This document shows positions 1-13,539 of a DNA stretch of 60,000 nucleotides, one piece after another. Position numbers and translations under genes: made by a program. The notes below the pieces were generated by a model, which was not told the origin of the DNA, made no database searches, and saw only the letters and a program-made list of their open reading frames with translations. Numbering within the stretch: the stretch's first letter is position 1; each line of letters opens with the position of its first letter. The stretch lies in the NCBI RefSeq assembly GCF_001949145.1, contig NW_019091395.1, forward strand, positions 289,106-349,105. The letters run 5' to 3'. Source of the stretch: Acanthaster planci. Lineage: Eukaryota > Echinodermata > Asteroidea > Valvatida > Acanthasteridae.

Positions 1-835
1 AAAGTGATTCTGCACAATTTGGTCTCAAAACATGAAGATCTGTAGAGCATCCTGGGGTGCCAAAGGGAAAAATCTGGAGGAAATTTTGGGATTTGGGGAT
101 CTTGTCAAGCCGGTGGGGTAACAGTATGTGCAATGGTGGTGGAGCAATTTTCAAAAGGGGGGGGAGGAGCAATATTCAATGGGGGGGGGAGCAGGAGCAA
201 TTTTCAAAGGGAGGGGGGAGGCCAGTTGTGAGACCACCAGGCATCAGTCATTTAATAGCAGACCGATCAATTAAGCCCTGGCCCACTGCAGGACCTGCCA
301 AAAGTGGGGAGAGGAGCACTTGACAAAATAGGGGGGCCACTGGCCCCCTGCTTCTGCCACCATACGCTCCTAGGCAGGGCATTCTGCCACTAACTGCACC
401 CTTCTCTTTATCCAGAATTATATGGATGGCCATATGGGCAGATACACTGTTTCTGTGTGACTTAATGGCGAACAGGCTCAAATACCAGCATTGACTGATA
501 TTGGTCCAAAACCTGGCAAACCTACCCACTTCATGGATGATACTGTCAACACGAGTAATCTTATCTCCAGCATCTGACGTCTCCAACACGGTCTCAGGCC
601 TGAACAACAAACACAAATAAACCATTAAATTTTCTACCATTATTTTTATGGAGGAATTCAGTGCCTCCATAAAAACGAAGAGTTGGAGTATGGACTGTGG
701 ACCTCGGGATACCTTTCAGAAGTTGTCAGATGTGTTTAATAATTTAGAGTGGAAAGCGGAAATGCTTGATTTAATATTTGCAATTCAACATCAGTTACTA
801 ACAACTTGTTCCGCTGAATACAGATTTCAACCAAA

Positions 836-907
836 TGGAACTGTACAGCTCTGTAGGTAGAGCACTAGACTTGCAAATCACAGGTCTCTGGTTTACATCC
901 AGCTCCA
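836..907 (+). repeat. tRNA-like SINE head, copy 1
   Basis: Contains an A-box-like stretch (gtaggtagagcactagac) and a decayed B-box (ggtttacatcc) spaced as in a tRNA. No intact acceptor stem is visible, so this is a short interspersed element fragment and not a tRNA gene. It is related to the copy at 977-1052. Confidence 0.5.
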
Positions 908-976
908 TTCTTTTTTTAAATCTTTGCTCATTCAATTTAAAAAAAGCAAGTGACATCTTCCAAAAGCTAACAAGAC

Positions 977-1052
977 GACTGCTCAGCTCACTGGGTAGAG
1001 CACTGGACTCGCATGGTCATGGGTCTAGGGTTCAAGACCAACTCCAGTGTTT
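977..1052 (+). repeat. tRNA-like SINE head, copy 2
   Basis: A-box-like ctgggtagagcactggac is followed 25-30 nt later by B-box-like gggttcaagacc. It is more intact than the copy 140 bp upstream, in the same orientation. Lack of pairing acceptor arms argues against a functional tRNA. Confidence 0.55.
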
Positions 1053-1096
1053 ATTGTCCATGTTCATTCAAATGAAGGGCAGTTGACTGGGCTAAC

Positions 1097-4000
1097 CTGA
1101 CCACCGTGTTGGTACAGACGATGTACTCCACGTCCTTGGTCCACGGGTTGCGGAAGCAGAACATCCTGGTCTGCAATGGGACAAAGATGCCGTTCTTGGC
1201 GCGCAGACGGTAGATGTTGGTCAGGATCTTCTCCTTGGCAACCAAGACTAGATGGTTCCAAAGGGGTTGGTGAGAATTGACACAGGGGTTGAAAGGAAAA
1301 AGAAATATTTTCAAAAATACAGCATCTTGCGAAAGATACAGGAACCTGAAAGATTACTTTGCCATCCAGGAAAATGGTCAGTGCATAAACCGCTTTTTAT
1401 AATAAACAATACTATCCTTAAGCAAACTTCAGCCATGAGAACTGAAGACCTCAAGAGACAAAACAAGTCTGTGCATACTCTACAGCAAACACACTTCTAC
1501 AATTGCACACATGAATTTAAAATGCACCTCCTTCCAGGATGCGGTTGCTAGGCAACAAAGTACCCTCAGTCATGTATAACAGGGTCCACTGAAGAGGCAT
1601 AAATATGGGGTGGGGATGAGGGGGAGGGAGGACGCCCAGTGGAGGTTTATGCCCCTCCACACCCTGGACCCGGTTGGCCCCACCCCCCATATGAAATCTT
1701 GAAATGTGCACGACCTGTGCTAAAGCCGTAGTTGATCAGTATTGCTGGCCCACATTTCTGGGAGTCTAACGGAGGGTCTCCTATGAACCTGTACCTGCTT
1801 TGTGGCTCTCAGCCATGTGATGAATGTCATCGGAATGGAAATACTCATAGCAGGATGTGCCTAGGAGCTCCTGAGGTAGGTAGCCAAGCACGGCTGTCGC
1901 CCTGAAAATAAGCACAGCATACATCAATGAATCTAAAGAGCATTATCACAATATTTCCTCTGTTACATCACCTGCAGAATTTCTCTTGAACAGACACAAT
2001 ATGGACAAATCTGGTGACCAGAAAGGGCGCCCTTTACATTTTAGTGCGTCGTGTGCCTGGAAGGACGTAAGCGCTTACGCCCTTTTGCCAGGAAGCATTA
2101 TCACTACCAAAAGAAAATTTTCCCAGCAAACGGATATATGTATGGAACTATTTTATTTTAATGAAATATGAAGATTTCTTTGCAAAAGTGAAAAAAAATT
2201 CCCAAGTCATTTGATATGTTATCCCAAGGTTGCTTTTGGCACAGCCTGTGTTGATTTTGTGGTAAATTTCATCCGTGTTACTAAATAAAGAGAGTGTGGT
2301 TCTTACGCCCTTTTGCCGGGAACATTTTTTCTTCTGTGATCACGCTTCTCCGCGAAAGGGCAACAGTGCGCTTACGACCTTTTGCTGGGCACACGATGAG
2401 TGCTTAGATGAACGTCAATACACATACAAGGGAAATGTTTTTTTAAATACAAAACACTCATGCACTCCAAGAAGTGAATTTTTAGCGCATCTTTAGACTT
2501 TTCTTCAATGTATGAAACCTGTCTGACATTCCACAAGAGCACTTGTTTAAACGTTAGAAATTGTCCAAGTTTTTCTGGGCAAGTGAGGGAAATTTTTGAT
2601 GTGATGCAAATCGGGGAGGCACTGTACAGTTTACATGTTTCTGTGTCCAAATTTGAATTAAACATAAAAATATTTCTGAAAAAAAAAGGTTACTTCTTGT
2701 CATGCACTTTAATCACCACGGAACTGGACGTTTATAATAGCAATATATAAAACATCCAGCAAATCTTTTGCACAAATCCATACAACACGGAGGTTCAGTG
2801 CCAAGGGATATGGAAGTTTCCAGTTTTGCTCATGAATATGGAATTTCGCATTAGCGTAAAAACTAACAGTGCTCCAAAATATTCTTAAAGTAGCAAGACC
2901 AAACATGAAACATACGAAAAATATGGTTATTTGAAAAACACAAAAATTTAAGAGTTGTAGTAAAATATCTGTGCTGCATGGAGCCTTAAGAAGATGTGTG
3001 AATTAGCATTTAAAAGGCATCATCCATCCACAAGCAACCCTCCCCTCTCCCCAGGGAGAGATCGTTAAGAGCTACTTGCCACATACCTTTGGTCCACAAA
3101 GGTGTACTTGCCATCCACGGCGTGCCTGGATACAAACTCTGCTGGTTGGCTGGTGGTGGCATCTTTGGTGGACGGGTGCGGCATTTGAATAGGCTGCACG
3201 AGAATAAAAGGAGAAATTGACCTCAAAATTTACATCAAAATTGAAATATGGTCTTTAATTAACTCTAAAAGAGTTGGGTTTGGGGGAACCATCTCAGGGT
3301 TGGGGTGAGGATGAATCTGCCTCCCCCACGATCTCAGCTGTCAGACACTCCATCTTTTGAAACATAGCATGCAAGTATTAACCCTAACCCTCCTTAATCC
3401 TCCAAAATCCTTTGGGCGAATTCGGAGGATTTTGGAGGATTGAGGGTGAATGGCAAAAGTGCGAAGGATGCCATGCATGAAGGTCATGGGTTAGACCTTG
3501 TGTTGTTCTTGCTTAGTCATGCATAAATTCGGCCCGATGCTTCTTTTGAATCAACTGCAGTGCTCAAGAATGCCATTCACACTGCCTCAACATGATGACA
3601 GGAATTACCAGAGGATTTTGAAGGATTGAGGCAGTACGCACACCTCCAAGTAACATTTGCAAGAAACTTTGGAGGATTTCGGAGGATTGAGAAAGAATCC
3701 AATTTTTTTCACCCCAAAAATTGGAAGATTCTGGAGAACTGAGGAGGGTCCCTAGCAAAAAGGGCCCAGGGGGTTAGGGTTAATTAAAGACATTTATTAT
3801 CAGTACACCTGCGAAGTTTCCTTAAAGGTTTGGTTGTTACGGTCATTTATGATTCTTAATCTCATATGCATTGTCTTTAATTCACTGAGCACTGGGTAAT
3901 GTGAATATTTTTGGTACACGACTCTTGGAAAAATAAGCAGTGTGTGAAAATGCTCACTCCACTTTCCACAAAATTTGTAGACAAATGATCACAAGATAGA

Positions 4001-7000
4001 AGTGTAAAATCTCTTTCTGTGGCTATCAGAGAAGATGTGGCCCATGCCATCGGCTCTAAAGGATTCTTAAAAAATGTTAAAGTCTGACAGGGTCAATCAA
4101 ATTGGTAGTAATTCAGGATTTTTAGCACAAGTTCAGACACACTCGTTTCCTTCTAAAAAAAAGGGCAAGCGTGCAAATCTACCTTTGCTATGGCCACCAG
4201 GCAGCTCAGGTTGCAGCCATCGCTCTCGCTCTCGTTGTCCATGCCGCTGGCAAAGTTGGCCGAGGGCCAGCTCTTGAGGTAGCCCGTGCAGTGGATGGTG
4301 ACGTAGTTCTTCCGGTCTGTGGGCAAAGCAGGCATGTCACGTGACAAAAAAATGGAAGATCTATGACCAAGACAAAGCTTTGACAAGAATCACCTTGGAC
4401 AGTAGACAATCATAAAATTGTAAACCCATGAACCAGCCGCTCTCAAAACAGGCATCTAAGCGTGAGCATATCTGGTGAATAACTGTGGAAGACAATACCC
4501 CTTTCGTAAGAGAATTTTGACCCATCAGTAGTTACGAGTTTTACGGGCCACAATCTGCAAACCCGTGATGTATGAGAAAAATCTTGGCATCACAAGGATA
4601 CAGGAAGTTAGGTTAGAGTTCCTCCATATTTATTAAGTGTATGCATATGCCATAAACAGCACATCCAGGGTCTCCAAAACAAAACGGCGAACTTCCTGGT
4701 CGGACTCACTCACGGACATGCATTCTGTGCAGACTGTCGCCTTGGTTATTCAAGCATGGCCGGTCAGCTGACTAGACTAAGGTCAGCTGACACCTATCGA
4801 GCAATCAAAGGTCTTCGGCAGATTTCTGCACGGAATGACGTCACAGTTTCTAAAGTCGCCTCTTATTGGCTAGCATGCAAAAGAGATGATCTATTACACT
4901 GACGGCACGTTGATGCTTTTTGAACCTCAAAAATTTCAAACTGTAATGATAATTTTCTGGCCAAAACTCTGAAGTGAGACATGGCACATTATCTTCAAGC
5001 AAACTTGAATACTCAATTGCAATTGGTCGATCCATGGCAACAAACAGCATGACATATACCTGTTTTCTACAGTTCATATCAAATCCCAGATGATGTGTTA
5101 TTCTCTCCACGCATTGCGCTGTTCTCACACGAATAACAAAACACACAGCTGCAAAGTTTACTGTAAATTCAAACCTGGTGCATTTGCACGCCAACCCCTT
5201 TAACATTGTTACTGTGCGTCAAGTTGATGATAAATCCGTTATCACGCTTGTGTTCATGGAACATGGAATAATGTAGTGCATCTGTGTCACATATACCACT
5301 CGGTACACCATTATCCTGAGTTTGACTTGATAAGAGTAACTAATAAAATGCATGGGCTGAAAGATGTTATATGGGTATTAACTCTCAAAGAGTAACAACT
5401 GATATTCCAGAAATGATTAATCTACCAGAGCCCTGCTTGAGGCGTTTCTTGCTGCACATCTGGTCGTCCTCCATCTTGGCCATCAGCAGCTGGTTAAAGG
5501 TCTTCATGCGGCAGAAGAACGACCGCCGGGCGCCAGAGAGGAGCTGAGGTGGGGAGGGTGCCACGTCTGAATTGAGAGGAAGACCGGCTGCCGTGGCAAC
5601 GAGACAGAGAGAAAAACAGCACTGTTAAGGTTTAGCATCTAGCAAGGCCGGCGGGCCCTTCAGATTCACATGCTGCTAAATATTTGTGACTAGATCCCAC
5701 ACAAGAGTCTTAAGGCCATTTCTTTCTCAGTTTAGTTCAGCGCATTCGAAATGCACTATGGGTCCAACTGTTTGGCACAGCCAAAAAATCTTGCTTGGAA
5801 GTTTATGCTCTCTGCAAGGAATGGGCTGGTAACCAGACATGGACAATACGAATTGCATGTGACTTACACTAGAGGCACGCTTGTGCTGAGCAAATGCATG
5901 ACATGGACTGGTAACTAGACATGGGCAATACGAATTACATGTGACTTACACTGGTGGCACGCTTGTGCTAAGCAAACGCATGGCATGGACTGGTAACCAG
6001 ACATGGGCAATACGAATTACATGGGACCTACACTGGTGGTGCGCCTGCGCTAAGCAAATGTGTTTGGCAGACTTATCTGGCCCCTAATGTTAGTTTGGCC
6101 CATCAGATAAAGGCCTAGCCTGAAACAGGGGTCATTTTTAATGGCTACAGCTATTCAGAGTGCCCCACTGTAAACAAAAGAAGAAGCCACAGCCACAAAA
6201 TACCCAACTGAATGGCTAAGCTAAGTGACTGAGTAAAACGAACATGCCACACTTGTTAACTTTTCTGCAAACAGCGTAACAGGAAAACTGCACTCACTTT
6301 TTGCATCGATGTATCTTTCTCTGGGGACAAGGTCGGAGGATGAGAGTTGTTCTTTCACCTTTGACACATCTTTTGGGTGCATCAGGTCAAATAGGCTTTG
6401 GCCAATAAGGTGTTCCTACATGAAAGAATTAAAGACGTAAACTATCAACACCATCTGGTTGTTTTAAATGGACAATTTCAAATCGACGCTCTGAACACTG
6501 AAGATAGCAAAACAATTTGTGCCACAGTGCCTAGAAATTTAACAGCGCGTCTTGAGAAACAAGAGTGAATTAAGAGCTGTGTTGTATTCGAGTCCATCAC
6601 AAGTTCCTGCAAGTTCCTACATGTCCCTGCAAGTCCCTACATCACCCTGCAAGTCCCTGTAACGCCATCAGAAATCCCTGTAAGTCCATCACAAGTCATT
6701 CAGTCTTAAGCCAAATCACAAGCTATTGAAATGAGCTGTGACAAAAGCGTTCTGTTGTCATTGTTCACCAATAATTTTATGACTGGCGTTGTGAAGGGAC
6801 TTGTGACTGGACTTGTGATGGACTCGACTCAAACACTGATTAAGAGTGACTTGTGACTGATGAGAGTGACTTGAAGCTTAATAGCTCAAAACTTTGACCA
6901 GGTTGACTCAAGACTTGACAGGTAGTTGGCCTGAGTGACTTGAGACTTCATCGGAGTGACTCAGGACTTGACCAGACTTGGTCGCAGGAATTTACACTTC

Positions 7001-8863
7001 ACCGTGTATCTCTTGACTTAACCTTGCATGTCGCAGCTCACCAGAGTGACATAACATCTTTAATCTCCACAAAGACTTTCATAGTTTCTTGCTGAATTTT
7101 ACCCTGCTTATATGGAGAACATGGCTGACCGACTCCGAGACGTAATTCATCCGACCCCGGTCGCAGCTCACGACAAACAGGAATCCCTCAGCCGCCTGGA
7201 AAGTATGAGCAAAACCTTCTCTTACTGACAAATGTCGTTTGCTGGATAAGGAAGTTTCCCGTTTTAAATAAAAAATACACAAGTACTTTGTGTTGGTCTT
7301 CTTACATGAGACTCAACATACACATTAATGACTTTGTCTTCTGTACCTCTAAAATCAGCCTCTTCAATTCGTCGTCTGCTAGGAAAGCCGGCTTCATGTT
7401 GGTCTCATGGATTGAACTCACAGACCCTGAAAACAATAGTCACAACAGTGAATCGCAATTGGATATCTGCAACATGAGACTGTTGTATCTCAACATGAAA
7501 TAAAAATGCCATTCAGGCTAGTGGGAGCGGTTATTTCCAAGAGGTGCATGTACATGTACTTCTCCTAGCCACGGTTGACTGATTCGGACACAGCCTCACT
7601 CGGGTCTCATGACTACATGCTGCATAGCACCCTCTACAGTTTGAGTCTAAGACCTTCTGGGGTACAAGATCCCAGTGTTAACCCAGGCCTAACCTCTGAG
7701 CGACTTGACGTGCTGGACGGCCATCCGTAGGATGGTCAGCTTGTCTAGCTTGGACTTCATGGAGTTGCAGGTGGGCACCATGGTGCATAGCTCCTGGATG
7801 TAGGCATTCATCTTCTCCCGCCGTCGCTTCTCGATCTCGCTGTGGTTTTGCCTGTCAGAAATTAAGCAACGACACCAAAAAAATGCAAACAGACTTGTCA
7901 GACTTTTTGAAAGCAGAATCTCTTCTATTTACCCCAACCCTATTGAATACCGATTGGGTTGTCTCTGGGCACCATGGTAAATGCAACACAATCAAACCCA
8001 GTCCACCTGAAAACCATACCGAATGCAACATAATGCAACAGGTTGTGTCTGAGCACTATGCTAAATGCAACAAAATCAAACACAGTCCAGTTGAAAACCA
8101 TGCTGAATGCAACAAAATGCAACAAGTTGTCTCCAGGCACCATGCTAAATGCAACACAATGCAACAAGATGAGTGGCACTGTACACATCCTTGGAGACAT
8201 TTCACAAGACTATCATTTATATTTGCTTCTGAGATCAAATGACTGCTTGCAATTTAAACTGTCATATTATTAAAGCCACAGGCTCCCAGCCTTTCTTTCA
8301 ACCTCTGACGACCGCTTCCCACTTCTAAGGCAACACCCACCTCTTGTCTTCCTCTGAGGTGTATCTCTCATTGTTGATGTCATCGTCACTTTCCTCTCTG
8401 CCAAAGGCCCAATGATAAAAAAAACCAAAAGATACATCAATATAATGTAAACTGGACTGTAACTTTCCCAGTTTCCTAAAATGTTTATAAATGTTCCTGT
8501 AAGAAATCTGCTAATGACGAAACTTCACTGAAACTTTTGACAGGGGCCAGGAATCAGTTCTACTACAGCGAGCTGACAAGCATCTCTGAACACGGGTGTA
8601 GCTAGAGAAGGTTGTGGGAGGTGTCACACCCCCAATTAATCAGTTTTGTCGGCAAAATCATGGAGAAGGAAGGGTAAAGGTTGGGGGAAGTGTAATTAGA
8701 GGCAGGTTGGGGAATGTCGACAGCAAATTTCATGTTCCCCCCCCCCGACCATTTATAATGGTCTAGCGTTGCCCATGTCTCTGAAATCACAAAGGGGTGA
8801 CCACATTCTTTGGAAAGCAATTGGAGATGCAGGGCCTTACCCAAAGAAGTCGGAGGTCTCCAT
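1097..8863 (-). CDS. Bmal1: BMAL1/ARNTL (cycle) bHLH-PAS circadian transcription factor, 5' part, C-terminus off window
   Basis: Partner of CLOCK in the nuclear heterodimer that activates E-box genes in the animal circadian clock (family knowledge). Eleven exons, all joining in phase: 8841-8863, 8341-8397, 7694-7851, 7347-7426, 7103-7195, 6298-6415, 5426-5587, 4183-4316, 3087-3193, 1795-1901, 1097-1247. They encode residues 1-396. The bHLH (about 28-80) has the basic H-x3-E-x3-R pattern in [18 protein letters not shown] follows ([35 protein letters not shown]), then the linker [11 protein letters not shown] and [11 protein letters not shown], then PAS-B ([40 protein letters not shown]). These blocks match vertebrate BMAL1 better than ARNT. 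The start ATG at 8863 has an in-frame TGA 45 nt upstream with no ATG between. No exon encoding the transactivation tail is visible in 1-1096. An untranslated 5' exon may exist upstream and was not located. Confidence 0.95.
2025..2400. repeat. Dispersed motif repeat in a Bmal1 intron
   Basis: The motif gcttacgcccttttgccggg occurs three times with small changes (near 2071, 2303 and 2369), interleaved with gaaagggc and its complement. This looks like the remains of a fold-back element. There is no coding signal. Confidence 0.35.
3375..3785. repeat. Fold-back element built from ggaggatt motifs, Bmal1 intron
   Basis: Opens with ttaaccctaaccc and closes with ggggttagggttaa, an inverted terminal pair. 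Inside, the motif ggaggatttyggaggattga and its complement recur at about 3395, 3425, 3610, 3670 and 3720. A related cluster lies at 36485-36660 in the first intron of the CH-ankyrin gene, so this is a multi-copy non-autonomous family. Confidence 0.5.
5824..6065 (+). repeat. 82-bp tandem repeat, three copies, Bmal1 intron
   Basis: Three head-to-tail units begin with rctggtaaccagacatgg and contain acaatacgaattacatg and ggcacgcttgtgctaagcaa. Divergence between units is a few per cent up to about 15 per cent, with the third most diverged. Confidence 0.75.
6580..6836. repeat. Short fold-back element with gagtccatcacaagt termini
   Basis: The left end carries gagtccatcacaagt and the right end its complement acttgtgatggactc. 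The interior consists of short repeats of caagtccct and gacttgtgac. Related copies lie near 22490-22620, 28000-28380 and 32990-33190. Length about 250 bp, with no open frame: a MITE-like family. Confidence 0.55.
7965..8170 (+). repeat. About 88-bp tandem repeat, 2.3 copies, Bmal1 intron
   Basis: Units share gcaccatgctaaatgcaac, aatcaaacacagtcca and gaatgcaacaaaatgcaac. The 119- and 86-residue open frames on both strands here are by-products of this repeat, because it lies between two well-defined Bmal1 exons. Confidence 0.65.
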
Positions 8864-11800
8864 CCTGTTATCGTCAGAAAGTTTTGGCAACTGGTGAAAA
8901 CTTGTTCATGGGGAGACTGCAAAGGTCGCGCTGAAGAGCAAACACCCCGACACATACGCAGTCAGATGTTTGTATGTTCATAAAGCCATGAATAGCACGT
9001 GTAGGCCATTACAGTACATGTACAATGATTCAGTGGTGGTAAAGTTTACAAGATCCCAAAGGCCAACAAAACAGTTCAATAATTTATGAGCCTCCCTATT
9101 ACTGGGCAAATTAAAGCAATTAATCATGGCAATGTGGTGTCCTAGATAAAGGTTTGACCAATCATATGAAAGTGTGCCAATGAGTGGACGATAGTAAAGA
9201 GCTCCATATCCAGATGCTGCTTGACAACCAGAACACAAACCCTATATGCAGGGATATGAGACTGGTCTGAAAAATAATAAGTAAACGACCTGTTTACTCC
9301 TGGCCATGTTTTTGCTTTCTGACGGGTTACAGGTCACTGTGGGGAATAATTACTGACGTCCATAAATAGAGCTACAGTAACTTTAAAGATGATACTTTGG
9401 GCCACATTTTGTCAATTAGGCTTATATTTTAAGATCTGCCGTCTGGGCCCAACATATTAATACACGTACATGTACATGTAGGCCAAGGCCAACTTCTACT
9501 AGACAAAATAATAGGAAGGCACCCAGTCAGTGTCCACATACGTACATGCTGCATTGCTTGAGCTTGGAGTGACGGCAAATTGTAAGGTCACGAAGGTAAA
9601 ACACTTACTGTGGACACTAATCCCTCATACACATGTAGTCACAGCAGCTGTTCGTCATGGCCAACTCCATGATCATGTCCATGTTTGCATGCACCGTACA
9701 CAATCACTGAACGCAGACCTAAGTGCGGGTAGTAGGGCTACGTGTTTGTGCTGAACCCTCACCGCACTTTCCCCCCGAAAAACGACTTTCCCCAGTTCTC
9801 CAAATCTCACAGGATGCAGTTCATTCCGGACTTGCTTCCCTAACATCAAGAACCTTGCACTCTTCGCGTACACTAACCCGTCATTCATCAGCTACGATCA
9901 CCATAGCTTTCTTCGGCTCGGCGTACGCGTCAGGCGAGCTCTGCAAAATTTCCAAGGTTGCTAACAATTGGGTCAGTGGCTGGCTAGTTAGATAACAATC
10001 GTTAGACTTGCACCAGTCCCTTACTAGCATCATTTCTTTAGACGTGCACGGATCACGACTTCGTGGAAGAGTTGACACCTTGCGACTGAATGCGCCTTTT
10101 TGGGAATCACAGGTCGGGAGTATGTTTACTCTAAGCTCATGGCAAAAGACGAAAAGGATTCTTGTGGGCCCAGGATAAAGTGCAATCGGAGATACGCTGA
10201 GCAAAGATGGAACCAAGATTAGAAAGTTGCATCTTACCCTTTTTAGGGGCGGGGCATCAGTTGAAATGCGATAGAGATATGTAGCTCTCAACACGCGTGA
10301 ATGCAAACTTAAAATGACGGTCTCGATATTTTTCCCCTCTATATTTATTTTCTCCCCCTATTTCTTACTTATCCTTGGAACACTGAATGAAATACGAGGT
10401 GAAATATGAACATACACAAAACACATATTTCTAATGGTCCTTTGAAAATGTGTGGAAGAATGTCACGAATGGATGAGGTCCAAATTCAATACTGAAAAAA
10501 AAATGGGAATAGAAGATTGCACATCTGTTTATGCTGAAAATATTCAAGGGGGTACAATTGAAAATGGGATAATTTCCTTTTGGGTGGTAGATTTGCCAAT
10601 ACAAATAGAGATTCTTGGATTCAAAAATTCTCTGGATCTTTGAAAGGTTTCTATTCTGAAATACGAGAAAGGACAAACTGACAAGGCCAATTATTCCGTA
10701 CAGGGGACGTGACACAATGCAGTCATGAACATGGGCTTCTGTAGTCTACAAACAAGGGCGGAGTCCCCCCTCCAAAAAAGAACCAAATTGTCTAATGAAG
10801 GGTTATTCTTATTTTGGTCTATTTCATTTCTCTTCCTTCCAAAAGAATGTTAAAAAACTACAAAATGTAGCCTCACTCCTCAGAAAGGCCATAAAATGTT
10901 CCAAAATCCCCCCCCAAAAAAATGAGGTTCTGAATCTACCCTTGTCTACAAGGGAGCACATAAGTATGAAGGTCATTCACTGAAGTGTAACCTGTGGCGA
11001 AAGGGAAAGATAAGAGGTGAGCTTTCTACACAGCACACTCTCGATTCAGCTTAAAACGGAGGCTTTATTTATGCACCTTGCCAGGAGAGTGCAAAAACAA
11101 TGCACCATCTCAGAAACAATTATTTACAGTCTAGTATTCCTACTCTCGTTAACTGCAAAGTATCAGCACAAAATAATTTTAAAAGTCTAAATAGTACCCA
11201 AACGCACATAATAGTTGCAATTTTCTGGTAATGTGACTTGTCAAATGGTACAGTGCATCATTAGTGATTCTCTGTGCCAATAAAATGTAAATATTAATAT
11301 AACTCTTTATTCTGGTCAGACGTAATGGGAAAAAATAATCATGGATAGATTGAAACAGGAAAACACTACAACCCTGTAGAATACCGATATTGAGACAAAG
11401 AACAAGTGGACCTGGTTTCAGGGAATAGAGTTTTATCTTGTAAGGATTGTTCTTTAAAAAGGATTGAATATGAACTTGAAATTTTTACATGTTGACATAA
11501 AATTAACAGTACTGCAATGACACCATGTTCATGAGCAAATAGGTTCAGGGATTGGATTTTGGTTTTTGTTATGTCATTGTTTTTACTTTTTGGTCTTCCC
11601 TTTTTATGGTTGTTCTTTGATGCCTTTTTTGAAGCTTTCTGCATCCAATCAAGAAACCAAAAGTTTCTGGAATGGAGTTGAAAAAGAACTGACGTACAAA
11701 GTCTAGTACCTTAGCCCTAACCTCCCCCAACCACACAGAATTAAACAGAAGTGTTTAATTCCATGGGGATAGGTCTGGTAGGCCCATAGCAGCTGGCTTT

Positions 11801-13539
11801 TGCATTGGGTTTGGCATACCTCAGAAAAACCAAGTCCAACAGCCTCTGTGCACAAAGTCCCACATGGGTGTTTAACTTAGTGTGAATGGGAAGGTTAGGT
11901 CCAGCAACCCTTGAGCAGTTAGGGTTAGAGCCTCATGATTTCTTTCTCTGATTTCCATGTTTTGTGCCTGATACACAAGCGTTCCACGTCCTGCCACCAC
12001 TTGTCTTCTTAAATATGACTTGAAAACAACAACAAAAGATTGTGAATCTGATTTAGAAAACTAAATTAGGGGTGAAACAAATTGGACATTTTCTTCGTAA
12101 GTACTCCGACTCTTTCTGTCGGGACCCACAGACTTTGATGAAGTCGGAGGCTTGAGGCAAGATGTGCAACTTTTTTCAAATGTCTTCCTTTTCCCTCCTA
12201 AAGGCTGATATGTACTTCTTTGAACACAAAAGCTGCACAAAACATCTAAGTAGACAGGTGTTCACCTTCTGCAACATCGCGGCGCAAACGTTTGATCTGA
12301 TATCACAATTTTCTGTTTGGGATTGCTTTAGCTCCAAGTATGAACTGGTAACAAGAAATCACAGCTAAAGTTAAAAGTTCCAATCAAATATCTGTGATTC
12401 CTTTGCAGTATAAAATTTGTACACAAAATGTCTTTGGTTTCAAATTTCACGGAAAAGATAAAAAGATAAATTTTGTACTTAAAAAATAAATTAAATCATT
12501 AAGCTGTTGCAGAGGTCAATGCCAATAAATTTACAAAAATAGAATCTTTGATCACATTTGCAAAAGTTCTTGAAGGCTCACGACTAACAAAACATTCTCA
12601 AGACAGCCCAGGAGCATGCTTAAAACAGAGGAACTTCATACAAATGGAAGGTGTGGCCACTATTCCCAACATTAGAATGGTACTCTGCTTCACTTTTGGA
12701 AAGTATGAATGAGGAATTGACGGCTTCATAATCTGTCCTACCGATCTTCCGTTGAACTTCCAAAGTTTCATGATGATGAAAGGGCGTGGTTTAGAAAAAA
12801 GGTGTGGCACATTTCAACTTCTGCTCTTTATCAGAAATTTCTCTAGATTACATTGTTTGGATCTCGAAGTTGGGACTGAACCTGATTTTCTGCCGCTGTG
12901 TGCCCAGAGAGCAGGTGTGACTTCGAAAAACGGGCACGACACATTGTACATCTCAGAGTGGAAATTCTCAATGTACAGCTCTCATTAGCTGGAACCTAAC
13001 ACTGTTGCTGTGCTATTACTGTCTCCTTGATGTAGATTGGGTGTGGTCTTGCCGCAGGGTGTGGCACCACGTCGTGTCTCATTCGCTCACGAATGCTGAT
13101 GCTTCCAACAGAGGCAAACACCCAGTGTTACTGACCTTGTCATATAGAAGCCAAGAATCTTACTTTGCCTGTGCTGTCTGATGATACAGATTGGGTGTGG
13201 CTTCGGTCCAACAGGCGTGGCACATTTATGCTGCTTATTTGGTCAGAAATCCTCTCAGTCTCAGGGGTGGCAATGTATTGGTGCTGCTGTCTCACATCAG
13301 CTCAGTGGAAGATGAGATTGTTACTGTGCTTCAACGGTCCCACAATGCAAAGTGGGTGTGGCTTTGGTGATGGGTGTGGCACTTTTTTGTTTCCATGTCA
13401 TTTGGTCAGGAATCCTCTGGGTCTCAGGGGGTGCCAGTGTCCCAGTGCTGGTGCCCCTCAGTATCTGAGAACATGGGCTATTGTCTCATGATGCAAAGTG
13501 GGTGTGGTTTAGTGGCGGGCGTGGCATTTTATTTACATC
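8864..13539. other. Intergenic region between Bmal1 and the CH-ankyrin gene
   Basis: It lies upstream of the Bmal1 start and downstream of the CH-ankyrin stop, so it should hold the Bmal1 promoter, any untranslated first exon, and the CH-ankyrin 3' UTR and polyadenylation site. Open frames are short and show no conserved motif. An acgtacatgtacatgtagg tract occurs near 9463-9485. I could not identify a convincing ROR element, E-box cluster or TATA box. Confidence 0.5.

Larger units (their letters stand above)
1..1096. other. Intron or 3' portion of the Bmal1 locus, repeat-rich, no exon seen
   Basis: The last visible Bmal1 exon ends in a splice donor at 1096, in mid-codon, so the gene must continue to the left. 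In this stretch I see only a G-rich imperfect repeat near 125-225 (unit roughly ggagcaattttcaaagggg, three to four copies) and two tRNA-like SINE heads at 836-907 and 977-1052. The open frames here show no conserved protein motif. Confidence 0.6.

Noticed and set aside
977-1052. tRNA gene
   Set aside because: A- and B-box-like words are present, but the acceptor and D arms do not pair. A SINE head is a better fit.
7883-8242. 119-residue plus-strand frame and its mirror
   Set aside because: It covers an 88-bp tandem repeat inside a Bmal1 intron.
9881-10306. 141-residue minus-strand frame upstream of Bmal1
   Set aside because: Considered as a Bmal1 5' exon or separate gene. It has no recognisable motif, and no splice junction ties it to the 8341-8397 exon.
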